Below are positions 40,614 to 51,139 of a stretch of DNA of 64,000 nt, in pieces. Every line of letters starts with the position of its first letter. Within the stretch, counting starts at the first letter, position 1. The notes under the pieces are model-generated. The model saw nothing but the letters and a program-made list of their open reading frames with translations, was not told the DNA's origin and did no database searches. The stretch is from positions 4,065,233 to 4,129,232 of the forward strand of contig NZ_CP044222.1 of assembly GCF_008727795.1 (NCBI RefSeq), given 5' to 3'. Source of the DNA: Nitrincola iocasae (GTDB taxonomy: Bacteria > Pseudomonadota > Gammaproteobacteria > Pseudomonadales > Balneatricaceae). The translations under genes and the position numbers were made by a program.

Positions 40614-42821
40614 ATGAATATGGACGAAGTGCTGCAGACTTTCATCGCAGAAAGCCGTGAGCTACTACAACAGATGGAAGATTCGTTGCTGTCTCTGGAG
40701 CAGAGTAACGACGATCCGGAAATCATCAACGCGATCTTTCGTGCAGCGCATACGATCAAAGGCTCTGCGGGACTGTTTGGGCTGGATCATGTCGTTGCTT
40801 TCACCCACGTTGCCGAGAGTGTACTTGATCGAGTACGTGATGGTGAACTCTCTATTAATGATGACCTATCAGCACTGATGTTGACAGTCTGTGATCATAT
40901 CGGTGTGCTGATCGAACTGATTGCAGCTGGCGAATCTATGGATGATGCCACCGCGCAACATGGCGCTCAGCTTGTCGAACAATTGCAAAGTTATCTTGTT
41001 GAAAAAGAACAGGATAAAACTGGCGAGGATGAAAAGCATCACGTGCCATTGGCAATTGCTGAGGACTCGAATACAAACTCCTTTGTCCGTTTTGTTGATG
41101 ACACGGCTGAGACTGATAACTGGCATATCTCTTTGAGATTTGGCGCTGATGTGCTTCGTAATGGCATGGACCCAGCCTCGTTCATTCGCTACCTCGGTAC
41201 CTTCGGCCGCATTGTTCGCATTGTTACGCTGCTTGACCGCCTTCCAGATGCAACGGCGATGGATCCAGAGACCAATTACCTTGGATTTGAGGTCGCCTTT
41301 AATAGCGAGACCGACAAGGCCGAAATTGAGAGTGTGTTTGATTTTGTCCGCGATGATTGTGAGATACGTATCCTGCCGCCGCACAGCAAAATTATTAAAT
41401 ACCAGAGCCTTATCCGCGACCTGCCTGAGGAGGAGATGCGTCTGGGCGAAATTCTGATTCGCTGTGGCACGCTCACCCAGATTGAGCTGGATAGTGTCCT
41501 TGTAACACAGGCGAAGGACAAGGGCCAAAGTCTACGGCCTATTGGTGAGGTGTTGGTTGAGGAGCATCTGGTGCGGCCAGCCGTGGTCGAAGCGGCACTG
41601 GAAAAGCAAAAGCAGGTGAAGGAAAAACGCGGCGGTGATGCCGGTCTTATCCGTGTCGACGCGGCCAAGCTTGACCAACTGATCAACCTGATTGGTGAGC
41701 TCATTATTGCCGGTGCCGGTGCCAGTCTTATCGCCGAAAAGGCCGGTATGGCTGAACTTAATGAAGCCAACGAGACCATGACGCGCCTGGTTGAAGAGGT
41801 TCGTGATTCTGCGCTCACACTGCGGATGGTGCAGATCGGTGGCACTTTCAATCGCTTCCAGCGTGTGGTGCATGATGTATCTAAAGAGCTTGGTAAGGAT
41901 ATCCGCCTGGAAATTAGCGGTGGCGAGACTGAGCTGGATAAAACCTTGATAGAAAAAATTGGTGACCCGCTGATGCACCTGGTACGCAATTCCATGGATC
42001 ATGGCATCGAGTCGGCCGAGGTTCGGCTGGCAAAGGGGAAGCCCACGCAGGGTAAGGTACGTCTCAACGCCTGTCATGATGCTGGCAGCATTGTGATAGA
42101 GGTCTCTGACGATGGTGCAGGCCTTGATCGTGATCGAATCTTCACCAAGGCCGTTGATAAGGGTTTGATTAGTGCCGATGCTGTGCTTTCCGACAAGGAA
42201 ATCTACAACCTTATCTTTGAACCAGGTTTCTCCACCGTCGACCAGGTCAGCAATCTGTCCGGCCGTGGTGTCGGCATGGATGTAGTGCGTCGCAATATTC
42301 AGGCCCTGCGTGGCTCTGTTGAACTTGATAGTGAACCGGGTAACGGCTCAAAGGTGCGCATCCGTCTGCCCCTCACGCTGGCCATTATCGATGGTTTTCT
42401 GATCGGGGTTGGTGACGCTTCCTATGTTGTGCCACTGGACATGGTGGTTGAGTGTATCGAACTTGATCACGCGCAGCAGGACACCCGCTCTGGTCATTAT
42501 ATCAACCTGCGCGGTGAGGTATTGCCTTATGTCCGTCTGCGCGATCAGTTCGACATTAATGGCGAACCCAGCCGGCGCGAGAACATCGTTGTTGTCAACT
42601 ATGCGGGGCATAAAGCGGGCTTGGTGGTTGACCGCTTGATGGGTGAGTTTCAGACCGTGATCAAACCTCTCGGCAAGGTGTTTTCCGTGGTGCGTGGCAT
42701 TGGTGGATTCACAATTCTGGGCAGTGGTGAAGTGGCGCTGATTCTTGATGTTGCCGGGCTGATCCGGCAGGTGACGAGCGGTGAAGAGCGTAGCGCAGGA
42801 CAGTTGGCGACAATCGAATGA
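40614..42821 (+). CDS. cheA: CheA histidine kinase with an MshEN-like tandem motif
   Basis: 735 residues. Hpt domain with phospho-acceptor H46 (RAAHTIKGSAG), a mid region (about 165-260) of the type found in some long CheA proteins, then a tandem motif (275-331: RLGEILIRCGTLTQIELDSV and PIGEVLVEEHLVRPAVVEAA). The dimer, ATPase (VRNSMDHGIE; DDGAGLD; GRGVGMDVV) and CheW-like domains complete it. The tandem motif fits the c-di-GMP-binding MshEN pattern (LG at the start, hydrophobic positions, Q at the end). In this operon CheA receives receptor signals and phosphorylates CheY and CheB. Confidence 0.93.
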   Translation: MNMDEVLQTFIAESRELLQQMEDSLLSLEQSNDDPEIINAIFRAAHTIKGSAGLFGLDHVVAFTHVAESVLDRVRDGELSINDDLSALMLTVCDHIGVLIELIAAGESMDDATAQHGAQLVEQLQSYLVEKEQDKTGEDEKHHVPLAIAEDSNTNSFVRFVDDTAETDNWHISLRFGADVLRNGMDPASFIRYLGTFGRIVRIVTLLDRLPDATAMDPETNYLGFEVAFNSETDKAEIESVFDFVRDDCEIRILPPHSKIIKYQSLIRDLPEEEMRLGEILIRCGTLTQIELDSVLVTQAKDKGQSLRPIGEVLVEEHLVRPAVVEAALEKQKQVKEKRGGDAGLIRVDAAKLDQLINLIGELIIAGAGASLIAEKAGMAELNEANETMTRLVEEVRDSALTLRMVQIGGTFNRFQRVVHDVSKELGKDIRLEISGGETELDKTLIEKIGDPLMHLVRNSMDHGIESAEVRLAKGKPTQGKVRLNACHDAGSIVIEVSDDGAGLDRDRIFTKAVDKGLISADAVLSDKEIYNLIFEPGFSTVDQVSNLSGRGVGMDVVRRNIQALRGSVELDSEPGNGSKVRIRLPLTLAIIDGFLIGVGDASYVVPLDMVVECIELDHAQQDTRSGHYINLRGEVLPYVRLRDQFDINGEPSRRENIVVVNYAGHKAGLVVDRLMGEFQTVIKPLGKVFSVVRGIGGFTILGSGEVALILDVAGLIRQVTSGEERSAGQLATIE

Positions 42822-42924
42822 CGACATTCCGACGAACTGATTGCTTAGTTTAGGTTTTAACTGGTAGTGGCGTTAGCCGCATTAATTCAAAGCTGATGTG
42901 AATTCTTTCAAGGGGAAAGTGAAA

Positions 42925-44544
42925 ATGTTCAAAAATATGAAAATCGGTACGCGCCTGGGCCTGGGGTTTGGCCTAGTGCTGCTGTTGCTGTCGGTTATTG
43001 CTTTTGTTGGTATCACCCGATTGTCGGCGGTACAAGATAACTTTGATGTGGTCGTTAATGAAAACAATGTCAAGATAAAAGCTATTAGTAATATGCGCGA
43101 CAGCTTAAACATCAGCGCGCGCTCAGTGCGCAACATGATTATATTAGATAATACCGAGGATAAGAACTCGGAGTACCAACGCATCCTTGAGGCGCGCAAG
43201 AACTATGAAGAGTACAGCAACACGCTCGTCAGTCTTCTTGTTACTGATAATGCCAGAACGTTCATGACAGAAATAGAAGCAGCAGGTACAAATACCAATA
43301 CGTTGTTTGATATGGTCATTGAACTGACTATGGCAGGTCGGGAAGATGAGGCCAGAGAGATTCTCTTAATCAAGGTTAGGGACGCGCAGAGTGGGTGGTT
43401 CTCGGCGCTGGACACTATGCTCCAAATTAATGAGCGGTATAACGCGGAGCTCGAACAATCCGCGCGGCAGAATTATAAGATTGCCTTTACCTTGATGCTG
43501 ACGTTGGCTATCGCAGCAGCACTATTCTCTATCGGCATTGCTTTCTGGGTCACTCGCAGCATTACAAGGCCTATTGGTTCTGCTGTTAGCGTAGCCGAAA
43601 AACTAGCTGAGGGTGACCTGACGGTAGAAATTGATGTGGATTCCAAGGATGAGACCGGCCAGTTGCTGGCTGCAATGCAGCGGATGGTGGGTAAGTTGTC
43701 GCAGATTATCGGCGAAGTCCGTAGCTCAGGTGATGCTTTGTCATCAGCCTCAGAAGAAGTCAGTGCAACGGCGCAGAGTATGTCACAGGCATCCAGCGAA
43801 CAGGCCGCTTCGGTAGAAGAAACCTCTGCTTCAGTGGAGCAGATGGGGGCTTCGATCAATCAGAACACTGATAGCGCCAAGGTCACTGAAGGTATTGCAT
43901 CTAAAGCCGCGCAGGAAGCGAATGAGGGTGGTGAAGCAGTTAAAGAAACAGTGATGGCAATGAATACTATTGCCGACAAGATCAGCATCATCGATGACAT
44001 CGCTTACCAAACCAACCTGTTGGCCTTGAACGCGGCCATTGAAGCGGCGCGTGCCGGAGAGCATGGCAAAGGCTTTGCGGTGGTTGCGGCGGAAGTGCGC
44101 AAGTTGGCTGAGCGCAGCCAAGTGGCCGCGCAGGAAATTGGCGAAGTAGCGAAGAGCTCAGTGGGCCTAGCTGAAAAGGCAGGTAAACTGCTGGAAGAGA
44201 TTGTACCGGGTATCAACCGCACTTCTGACCTGGTGCAGGAAATTACTGCAGCATCGCAGGAGCAGTCCGTCGGTGCGAATCAGATTAATACCGCAATGGA
44301 CCAGTTGAACCAGATCACCCAGCAGAATGCCAGCTCATCGGAAGAACTGGCGGCGACAGCCGAAGAAATGAGCGGCCAGGCCGAACAGTTGCAGCAGTTG
44401 ATGGCGTTTTTCAAAGTCGATGAGGGTGGTTCTGAAAAATCTCATACTTCTGTGCGCAAATCTAAGAATGCCATGGGGTATTCGGCTGTTAAGTCTTCAT
44501 CCAAGCTCACTGGCAAGTCCGAAGACGAATTTGTCAGTTTCTAG
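42925..44544 (+). CDS. Methyl-accepting chemotaxis protein (4HB-type)
   Basis: About 540 residues from ATG 42925, with AGGGGAAAGTGAAA upstream. First membrane segment (LGLGFGLVLLLLSVIAFVGI), periplasmic helices (four-helix-bundle type, about 40-185), second segment (LMLTLAIAAALFSIGIAFWV), HAMP, and the signalling region with tip QTNLLALNAAIEAARAGEHGKGFAVVAAEVRKLA (part). The end SEDEFVSF lacks a clear NWETF. A small-molecule ligand is unknown. Confidence 0.9.
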   Translation: MFKNMKIGTRLGLGFGLVLLLLSVIAFVGITRLSAVQDNFDVVVNENNVKIKAISNMRDSLNISARSVRNMIILDNTEDKNSEYQRILEARKNYEEYSNTLVSLLVTDNARTFMTEIEAAGTNTNTLFDMVIELTMAGREDEAREILLIKVRDAQSGWFSALDTMLQINERYNAELEQSARQNYKIAFTLMLTLAIAAALFSIGIAFWVTRSITRPIGSAVSVAEKLAEGDLTVEIDVDSKDETGQLLAAMQRMVGKLSQIIGEVRSSGDALSSASEEVSATAQSMSQASSEQAASVEETSASVEQMGASINQNTDSAKVTEGIASKAAQEANEGGEAVKETVMAMNTIADKISIIDDIAYQTNLLALNAAIEAARAGEHGKGFAVVAAEVRKLAERSQVAAQEIGEVAKSSVGLAEKAGKLLEEIVPGINRTSDLVQEITAASQEQSVGANQINTAMDQLNQITQQNASSSEELAATAEEMSGQAEQLQQLMAFFKVDEGGSEKSHTSVRKSKNAMGYSAVKSSSKLTGKSEDEFVSF

Positions 44545-44553
44545 GAGCGATAT

Positions 44554-45063
44554 ATGAATACTCTGACTAAAGCCGAAGAAGCCGTCTCTCAAGTTGATAC
44601 AAGTGAAATACAGCAATACCTCACCTTTATGTTGACGGGTGAAACCTATGCCATAGGTATTCTCGGCATTAAGGAAATTATTGAGTACGGTCAGTTAACC
44701 GAAGTACCGAATATGCCGTCGTTCATTCGCGGGGTTATTAATCTGCGCGGAGCGGTGGTACCGGTAGTAGACCTGGCGGCGCGCTTCAATAAGGGAACGA
44801 CGGCACTGACTCGGCGTACTTGCATTGTCATCATCGAAGTGATCAGCGCCAATGAACAGCAGGTCATCGGTGTCATGGTCGATGCGGTGAACGAGGTGCT
44901 GGAAATATCACCCAGTGAAATAGAACCCCCGCCAAGCTTCGGTGCCAAGATACGCGCCGACTTTATAGCGGGCATGGGTAAAGTGGATGGCCGTTTCATT
45001 ATTATGCTCGATGTTGACAAGGTGCTGTCTGTTGACGAACTCGCACAGTTACCGGCCTTGTGA
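44554..45063 (+). CDS. cheW: CheW coupling protein
   Basis: 169 residues: EIQQYLTFMLTGETYAIGILGIKEII, NMPSFIRGVINLRGAVVPVVDL and IEVISANEQQVIGVMVDAV are all typical. It links receptors to CheA. AGGAG lies upstream. Ordinary length. Confidence 0.92.
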   Translation: MNTLTKAEEAVSQVDTSEIQQYLTFMLTGETYAIGILGIKEIIEYGQLTEVPNMPSFIRGVINLRGAVVPVVDLAARFNKGTTALTRRTCIVIIEVISANEQQVIGVMVDAVNEVLEISPSEIEPPPSFGAKIRADFIAGMGKVDGRFIIMLDVDKVLSVDELAQLPAL

Positions 45064-45112
45064 TGTCCAAGCCGTTAGTAATTATCAGCTTTCTGTTTAG
45101 TGAGTAAGGAGA

Positions 45113-45913
45113 ATGAACCAGGCCGTACTTACTGATCATGAATTTAAGCAGTTCAGAGAGCTGATCTACAACATCGCCGGTATTAACTTGTCCGATGCCA
45201 AGAAGCCACTGGTGACGGGACGGCTGTCTAAACGCGTAAGACAGCATGGGCATAGCAACTTCAGTGGCTATTTTGAAACCCTGATGCAGGATAAGGATGA
45301 ATTGCAGATTGCGGTCAATTTGTTGACCACCAATGAAACCTATTTTTTTCGTGAACCGAAACACATGGACTTTTTAGCCGAGAAACTGCTGCAGGCACGT
45401 CCACTCGGCCGTCCCTTCCGACTCTGGAGCGCGGCCAGTTCGTCAGGTGAAGAAGCCTATTCATTGACGATGGTACTGGCCGATAGGCTCGGCGATGGCC
45501 CCTGGGAAATAGTAGGTTCGGATATCAGTACACGTATGCTGGATAAGGCGCGTGGAGGACACTACTCACTGGAACGAACCAACGGTATTCCGCGTTCCTA
45601 TCTGAAGCGATTTTGTCTGAAGGGCATTGGCACGCAGACAGGGACTTTCAAGGTTAGCTCTGAGTTACGAGATAGGGTCAGCTTTCATCAGGTGAACCTG
45701 GTCGAGCCTTTACCGCAATTGGGTGATTTCGATGCAATTTTCCTGCGTAACGTGATGATTTATTTCGATGTGGATACCAAGCGTCAGGTGGTGAACCGCC
45801 TGTTACCGCGGCTGCGGTCTGGTGGTTATTTTTTTGTCAGTCATTCGGAGAGTCTGAATGGCGTCAGTGATGCGCTCAAGTTGGTGTCACCTTCGATCTA
45901 CAGGAAACCCTGA
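45113..45913 (+). CDS. cheR: CheR protein-glutamate methyltransferase
   Basis: 266 residues. The N-terminal helical domain precedes the SAM-binding domain with RLWSAASSSGEEAYSLTMVL, ILDIST-type VGSDISTRMLDKARGG and FDAIFLRNVMIYFD. It methylates receptor glutamates in adaptation. AAGGAGA at the start. Its stop overlaps cheD (TGATG). Confidence 0.93.
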   Translation: MNQAVLTDHEFKQFRELIYNIAGINLSDAKKPLVTGRLSKRVRQHGHSNFSGYFETLMQDKDELQIAVNLLTTNETYFFREPKHMDFLAEKLLQARPLGRPFRLWSAASSSGEEAYSLTMVLADRLGDGPWEIVGSDISTRMLDKARGGHYSLERTNGIPRSYLKRFCLKGIGTQTGTFKVSSELRDRVSFHQVNLVEPLPQLGDFDAIFLRNVMIYFDVDTKRQVVNRLLPRLRSGGYFFVSHSESLNGVSDALKLVSPSIYRKP

Positions 45914-46521
45914 TGCTCGAACCCGAACACTTTATAGAGATATTCCTGCAACCTGGCGATCTATATTTTGGCGGTCAGCATACGCGTATCCGGACCCTGC
46001 TGGGCTCTTGTGTATCGCTGGTAATTTGGCATCCTCACCTGCGTGTAGGCGGTATGTGTCATTTCATGCTGCCTGGCAGAGTGCGTTCACCGCAGACGGG
46101 GCTGGATGGCCGTTATGCTGACGAGGCGATGGAGTTGCTGCTGCTGGATATCGGCAAGATGGGTGCTCGGCCAAGCGAGTATCAACTGAAAATATTCGGT
46201 GGCGGTAATATGTTTCCCGGCATCATGCGCACCGATGTCAGTCACATCGGCTTTAAAAACGTGCAAACAGCCCGTGAGCTGATTGCACGTTATGGCTTTA
46301 CCTGCGTATCTGAGCACGTGGAGGGTTGCGGTCACCGTTACCTGATTTTTGATATCTGGAGTGGTTTTGTATCGCTACGGCACAGGGTGCTGAAAGCGAA
46401 TTGGGAGCCTGTCCAGCTGAACACGGCACTGCTTACGCCATTGGATTATATGGGGCTTGAACCTGCTGCCGAATTGCCGAAGCGGGATCCTGTGACCCTG
46501 TCGACTAGGAGGAAGCGATGA
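45913..46521 (+). CDS. cheD: CheD receptor deamidase
   Basis: 202 residues. The nucleophile Cys is in the motif RTLLGSCVSLVIWHP, with His in MCHFMLPGR, both expected of the family. It deamidates receptor glutamines and can interact with CheC-type phosphatases. It overlaps the next gene by 4 bases (ATGA). Confidence 0.92.
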   Translation: MLEPEHFIEIFLQPGDLYFGGQHTRIRTLLGSCVSLVIWHPHLRVGGMCHFMLPGRVRSPQTGLDGRYADEAMELLLLDIGKMGARPSEYQLKIFGGGNMFPGIMRTDVSHIGFKNVQTARELIARYGFTCVSEHVEGCGHRYLIFDIWSGFVSLRHRVLKANWEPVQLNTALLTPLDYMGLEPAAELPKRDPVTLSTRRKR

Positions 46522-49126
46522 GTCTATCTCGGTATTCTCGACCTATGGACGCGAATTTGTGCCGTGCTGTGATCGACTCGGTGGTTGATGTGGTGATCAT
46601 GGTCCACGATATGGCCAACGAGGCGCGTGTGATATATGCCAACGAGGCCGCATGCCAGCACTTCGGCGTAGATTTGGAGACCCTGTTGACTTGGACACCT
46701 GCGCACTGGGACCCCTATCATAACCCCGACTTGGCTATTTCCATGGCCTTAGCTGATGGTCAACCACGTTGCTATGAGACTGAACACCTGGTCGCCTTGG
46801 GTGATAAGGTCCCTGTCGAAGTTACCTTGAATCGACTCAATTTGCCTGGGTGTAATTACCTACTCAGTAGTATCCGAGACTTACGAACACGTCAATTAAG
46901 GGAGCCTTGTGCTGATTGGTTGGAGAGGCGGGCACTGGAAATGTGCCTGGAACGCAGTGATAAATCCATCTATGACAATCTGCTGGACAGCCTGTTTTTA
47001 TTCGATGTGGACGTGGATGGCGAGCTTATTGTGGCCGGTTATAATCGTCGAGCGGAGGGACTGATCGGCCTGCGCGAGGCGGAAAGTATCGGACGACGCA
47101 AACAGGATGTTCTTCCATCTGTAACCTTGATGGGGTCGGAGTCACCCGAGCGTGCTTGTGTGGCTGATGCATTCCGGTGTGCTTTCGTGACACCCTGGCG
47201 TTACCTGATGGCCGTCGACAGGTCGAAAACACCTTGATTCCACTGTTCGATGCACAGGACCGCGTACAACGGGTGATCTATATCGTTCACGACATCACTC
47301 AACGCCTAAGACGGGAGTCCCAGGAAGTCGTGCGTACCGAAGTATTTGATCTGCTCTCGGCTGGTGTTGACTTGCATGAGGTACTGGCTAGAGTCGTGAT
47401 GTTTGCCGAGATTTCGCGCCCAGACCTGTTGAGCGCCATCCTGCTGCCTGATGCCGAGCGCACCTGTTTAGAGTCGTGTATTGCGCCCAGTCTGCCGGAA
47501 GTGTTTTTGCAAGCCGTTGAGGGGAGCACTATTTCTGAATCCGCCGATGTGTTCGGAAGATCAGCTTATTTGAAGATGCCAGAAACGGTGGCTAATCTTC
47601 TTGATCACGACCTGGGTTCTGCCTGTCATGTGTTAGCGCTGGCCTCTGGATTGGTCACCTGTTGGGTGATCCCTATTCTTGATAGTAGTGATGAACTGCT
47701 GGGTATCTTTGCCTTTTTTCGGGATCGTGCAGGCCAACCCGACGCGCAGGATCAAGCTACAATGGATCAGGCATGCCAGATGGCTCGACTGGTGATGGAA
47801 CGTCGTCGTACTGAGGCGCACATCCGCTACCAGGCAAACTACGATTCCTTGACCGGTCTACCAAATCGTACACTGTTGAATGTACGTCTGGCCGGTATGT
47901 TGTGTCAGAGCAAGCAATTGGCACTCTTGTACATAGATATCGACAATTTCAAAGAGATAAACGATACCCTGGGACACCATCAAGGCGACCAAATGCTGGA
48001 GCTGGTGGCACGTCGCTTACGCCTATTGGTATCCAAGGATGACCTGGTCGCTCGTATGAGCGGTGACGAATTTATCGCCATACTGTCGAATGTTACGCAT
48101 GCCGAGTCCACTGCAGAAGCCCTGCGTATGGCACTGGCTGGCGACTATGAGATAGGTCATAGCAACGTGTGGGCATCAGTTAGCATCGGTATTGCACTCT
48201 ATCCTGAGCAGGCACGGGATATGGATGAGCTGCTTAGTAATGCGGATCAGGCATTGTTCGCTGCCAAGGCCGCAGGACGTAATTGTCTGCGTATCTTTGA
48301 CGAGGCGATGCGTGAAAAGATTCAGTTACGTGTTCGTCTCGCTAGTGACCTGCGTACTGCGCTGAAAGCCGAACAATTGTCTGTGCACTATCAGCCGATC
48401 ATCGACCTGTTCAGTGGTCAGGTGATAAAGGCCGAGGCGTTGTTACGCTGGGAACACCCCGAACTCGGGCAGGTGTCACCCGAGGTTTTTATTCCTATTG
48501 CTGAGGAAACCGGTGCAATTCATGAAATCGGTAATTGGGTTTTTCGGGAGGCTGCACGGGTGGCGATGCAATGGAACCACCAGGAATTGACGGAAGACAG
48601 TGTATTGCGCCGTATCAGTGTCAACCGTTCGCCGCGGCAGTTCTTTACCCGTGAGGGTTGTGATGATTGGCTCGCTCATCTACACGACCAAGGGATTCCA
48701 GGGGAAGTGCTGGGTGTTGAGATTACCGAAGGGCTGCTATTGGATGATCGCCCCGACGTGATGCGTCAACTTACTGCCTTTCGTAGCGCCGGCATAGCCA
48801 TATCACTGGACGATTTTGGTACGGGCTATTCGGCACTGTCATACCTGAAAAAATTCGACATAGATTATCTGAAAATTGACCGTTCGTTCGTACAGGATAT
48901 TGTGTCCACGGAGGGAAGTCGAGCAATCGTCGAGTCTATTGCCAGTATGGCAGTTCGACTGGGCATGCAGGTGATTGCCGAGGGTGTCGAGGAACCAGCA
49001 CAGGCTGAAGTCTTGACCGCTATAGGTTGCAGGTTGGCACAAGGGTATCTTTACGCACGACCTATGCCAGAGCAGGCATTTATGGCGTTTGCCGCCGCTG
49101 AAATCGAAACCCCGACTCTGCGTTGA
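46518..49126 (+). pseudogene. PAS-PAS-GAF-GGDEF-EAL protein gene, frameshifted
   Basis: Two overlapping frames form one gene. Frame 1 (46518-47237) holds PAS1 and the start of PAS2 (LLDSLFLFDVDVDGELIVAGYNRRAEG). Frame 2 (from about 47177) continues with the PAS2 end (RDTLALPDGRRQVENTL), a GAF-like region, GGDEF (DSLTGLPNR; SGDEF instead of GGDEF) and EAL (KAEALLRWEHPE). The break is at about 47170-47185. If not a sequencing error it separates PAS from enzyme; a shorter enzyme could still be made from an internal start. c-di-GMP metabolism in a chemotaxis operon fits the MshEN-like motif in CheA. Confidence 0.75.
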
Positions 49127-49169
49127 CCGCAGGGCTACTTAAAAAAATCTGCATAGGAGTGGACCTTTC

Positions 49170-50264
49170 TTGTCTGCCATTAAAGTATTTATCGTCGATG
49201 ATTCTGCTGTGGTGCGTCAGGTTCTTTCCGCTACGCTGGCGGAAGATCCTGATATTGAGGTAATCGGTGTAGCGTCTGATCCCCTCTTTGCTATTGAGCG
49301 GATGGCGAAAGCCTGGCCGGATGTTATCGTGCTTGACGTGGAAATGCCGCGCATGGACGGTATCACTTTTTTGCGCAAAATCATGGCGGAACATCCAACG
49401 CCTGTGGTGATCTGTTCGACTCTGACTGAAAAGGGTGCTGAAACCACCATGTTGGCGATGTCGGCCGGAGCGGTTGGTATTGTCACTAAGCCCAAAATTG
49501 GCTTGAAGCAATATTTACAGGATGCGTCCTGCGATCTCGTTGGCGCCGTGAAGGCCGCTGCACGTGCCAACCCACGGCGACTAGCGCAACCCACGGCCTT
49601 GCCAAAAATCAAGCCTAAGCTATCGGCTGATGCCATTATTTCTGCTGCTACTGGCACTTTGGCCCAAACTACCGACCGGGTTGTTGCTTTAGGCACCTCG
49701 ACCGGGGGCACCCAGGCGTTGGAGGTGGTTTTGACCGCCCTACCCCGTGTCTGCCCCGGCATTATCGTGGTCCAACATATGCCAGAAAAGTTTACCGAAG
49801 CTTTTGCCCGACGTCTGAATGGCCTGTGTCAGATGGAAGTGCGCGAAGCTGTCAACGGTGATCGGGTGATGCCCGGGCGGGTGCTGATTGCACCCGGTGG
49901 GCGCCATATGCTGCTTAAGCGCAGTGGTGCGCAGTACCACGTCGATATCGTTGATGGCCCACCGGTAAGCCGTCACCGGCCCTCTGTAGATGTTTTGTTC
50001 CGCTCAGTGGCAAAGTTTGCAGGTCGCAATGCGCTAGGGATCATCATGACCGGGATGGGAGATGATGGCGCTCGAGGGCTGAAGGAGATGCGTGATGCTG
50101 GTGCCTGCACCCTGGCTCAGGATGAGGATACTTGCGTCGTCTATGGTATGCCCAAGGAGGCCGTTAAGCTTGATGCAGTGGATCGATCCCTGCCGCTCGA
50201 TGAGATTCCAGCGGCGATCATGCACATCCCGACTAGTGCTGAGCAGCGCCGAGGTAAATCATAA
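49170..50264 (+). CDS. cheB: CheB protein-glutamate methylesterase
   Basis: 364 residues, from a TTG start supported by GGAG about 9 bases upstream. Receiver (VFIVDDSAVVRQVL; VIVLDVEMPRMDG; TKPKIG) and methylesterase domain with GTSTGGTQALE (catalytic Ser), IVVQHMPEKFTEAFARRL (His) and MTGMGDDGARGL (Asp). Phosphorylated by CheA, it demethylates receptors. The last gene of the chemotaxis operon, with only 4 bp to the convergent dehalogenase gene. Confidence 0.92.
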   Translation: MSAIKVFIVDDSAVVRQVLSATLAEDPDIEVIGVASDPLFAIERMAKAWPDVIVLDVEMPRMDGITFLRKIMAEHPTPVVICSTLTEKGAETTMLAMSAGAVGIVTKPKIGLKQYLQDASCDLVGAVKAAARANPRRLAQPTALPKIKPKLSADAIISAATGTLAQTTDRVVALGTSTGGTQALEVVLTALPRVCPGIIVVQHMPEKFTEAFARRLNGLCQMEVREAVNGDRVMPGRVLIAPGGRHMLLKRSGAQYHVDIVDGPPVSRHRPSVDVLFRSVAKFAGRNALGIIMTGMGDDGARGLKEMRDAGACTLAQDEDTCVVYGMPKEAVKLDAVDRSLPLDEIPAAIMHIPTSAEQRRGKS

Positions 50265-50268
50265 ATAA

Positions 50269-50991
50269 TCAGAGCTTTTCAATAGTAAACAGGGATTCAG
50301 CCAGCGCCTTGAGATCCGGGCAAACAAGATCAGGATCAGGCATTAATGGCGACAGGCTCTGACCTTTGCGGGCGATAAACGCCGTGTGCATGCCAGCACG
50401 CTTTGCTCCGCCGACATCCCAGCTGTGGGCTGCAATCATCAGGCTGTTTTCACGTGAAACATGCATTTGCTCAGCGGCCCAGCAATACACTTTTAAATCA
50501 GGCTTATAGGTCTTGATGCTCTCGACGCTCAGTACCCTATCAAAAAAGTGAATAATGCCGGCGTGATTCAACTGCTTGTCAGCCAGCGCTTGCGATGAAT
50601 TAGTCAATGCAACCAGCTTGAAGCCCTTCTGCTGGAGTACCGAAAGTGCCGCAATAACATCAGCATGAGGTGGTAACTGTGACAGCGCTTCAGCAAGCGA
50701 TGGCGCATCATCACTAAGCTGGATATTATGCTGCGCTGCCAGCATAGTGAGTACGGCGTTGCCGATTTCGGCAAAGGAGTGCCAGCCACCACTGGCCGTA
50801 TCCACCAGTGAGTTGTGCAGTAGCGACACAAACCAGAGATCGGCCAGTTCCTTTCGATTGTCCAGGGTTTTGCTGATCACGTCTTTCAACGGCTGAATGT
50901 CTAATAGCGTTTCGTTGACATCAAAAAACAGTGTGGTGATATTAGACAGATTGGGTGCATTGTTGTCGGACGCATCAGTCATTGTATTCAT
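50269..50991 (-). CDS. Type II haloacid dehalogenase-like hydrolase
   Basis: 240 residues. Start uncertain between 50991 and 50982; the latter has AGGA at a better distance. HAD motifs: the nucleophile region TLFFDVNETLLDIQPL, later KLVALTNSSQAL, SVESIKTYKPDLKVY (motif III Lys) and LMIAAHSWDVGGAKRAGM. This is the L-2-haloacid dehalogenase type; the real substrate may be a haloacid or an unrelated phosphate-free organic acid. Confidence 0.8.
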   Translation of the reverse strand: MNTMTDASDNNAPNLSNITTLFFDVNETLLDIQPLKDVISKTLDNRKELADLWFVSLLHNSLVDTASGGWHSFAEIGNAVLTMLAAQHNIQLSDDAPSLAEALSQLPPHADVIAALSVLQQKGFKLVALTNSSQALADKQLNHAGIIHFFDRVLSVESIKTYKPDLKVYCWAAEQMHVSRENSLMIAAHSWDVGGAKRAGMHTAFIARKGQSLSPLMPDPDLVCPDLKALAESLFTIEKL

Positions 50992-51103
50992 CCTTTCGGC
51001 TGGGAAGTGGCGCTCATGAAGATCATCATCTGGCTCAAAAAGTCTAGCACATAGGCTGGGTGTCTGAGTTGACTCTAGTTAGCTATGTACCCTGCCAGGT
51101 TTA

Positions 51104-51118
51104 TAGACAACTGGTCTA
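51104..51118. promoter_or_regulatory. NemR-type operator upstream of nemR
   Basis: TAGACAACTGGTCTA, 21 bp before the start of the repressor gene. It matches the copy at 51874-51888 in 13 of 15 bases. The TAGAC and GTCTA arms match the published NemR half-sites. Confidence 0.75.
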
Positions 51119-51139
51119 ATAAAAATATAAGATAAGAAC

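Noticed and set aside
41276..42077. Ser/Arg-rich minus-strand frames opposite cheA
   Set aside because: Their composition is typical of antisense translation of a biased gene; no start signals.
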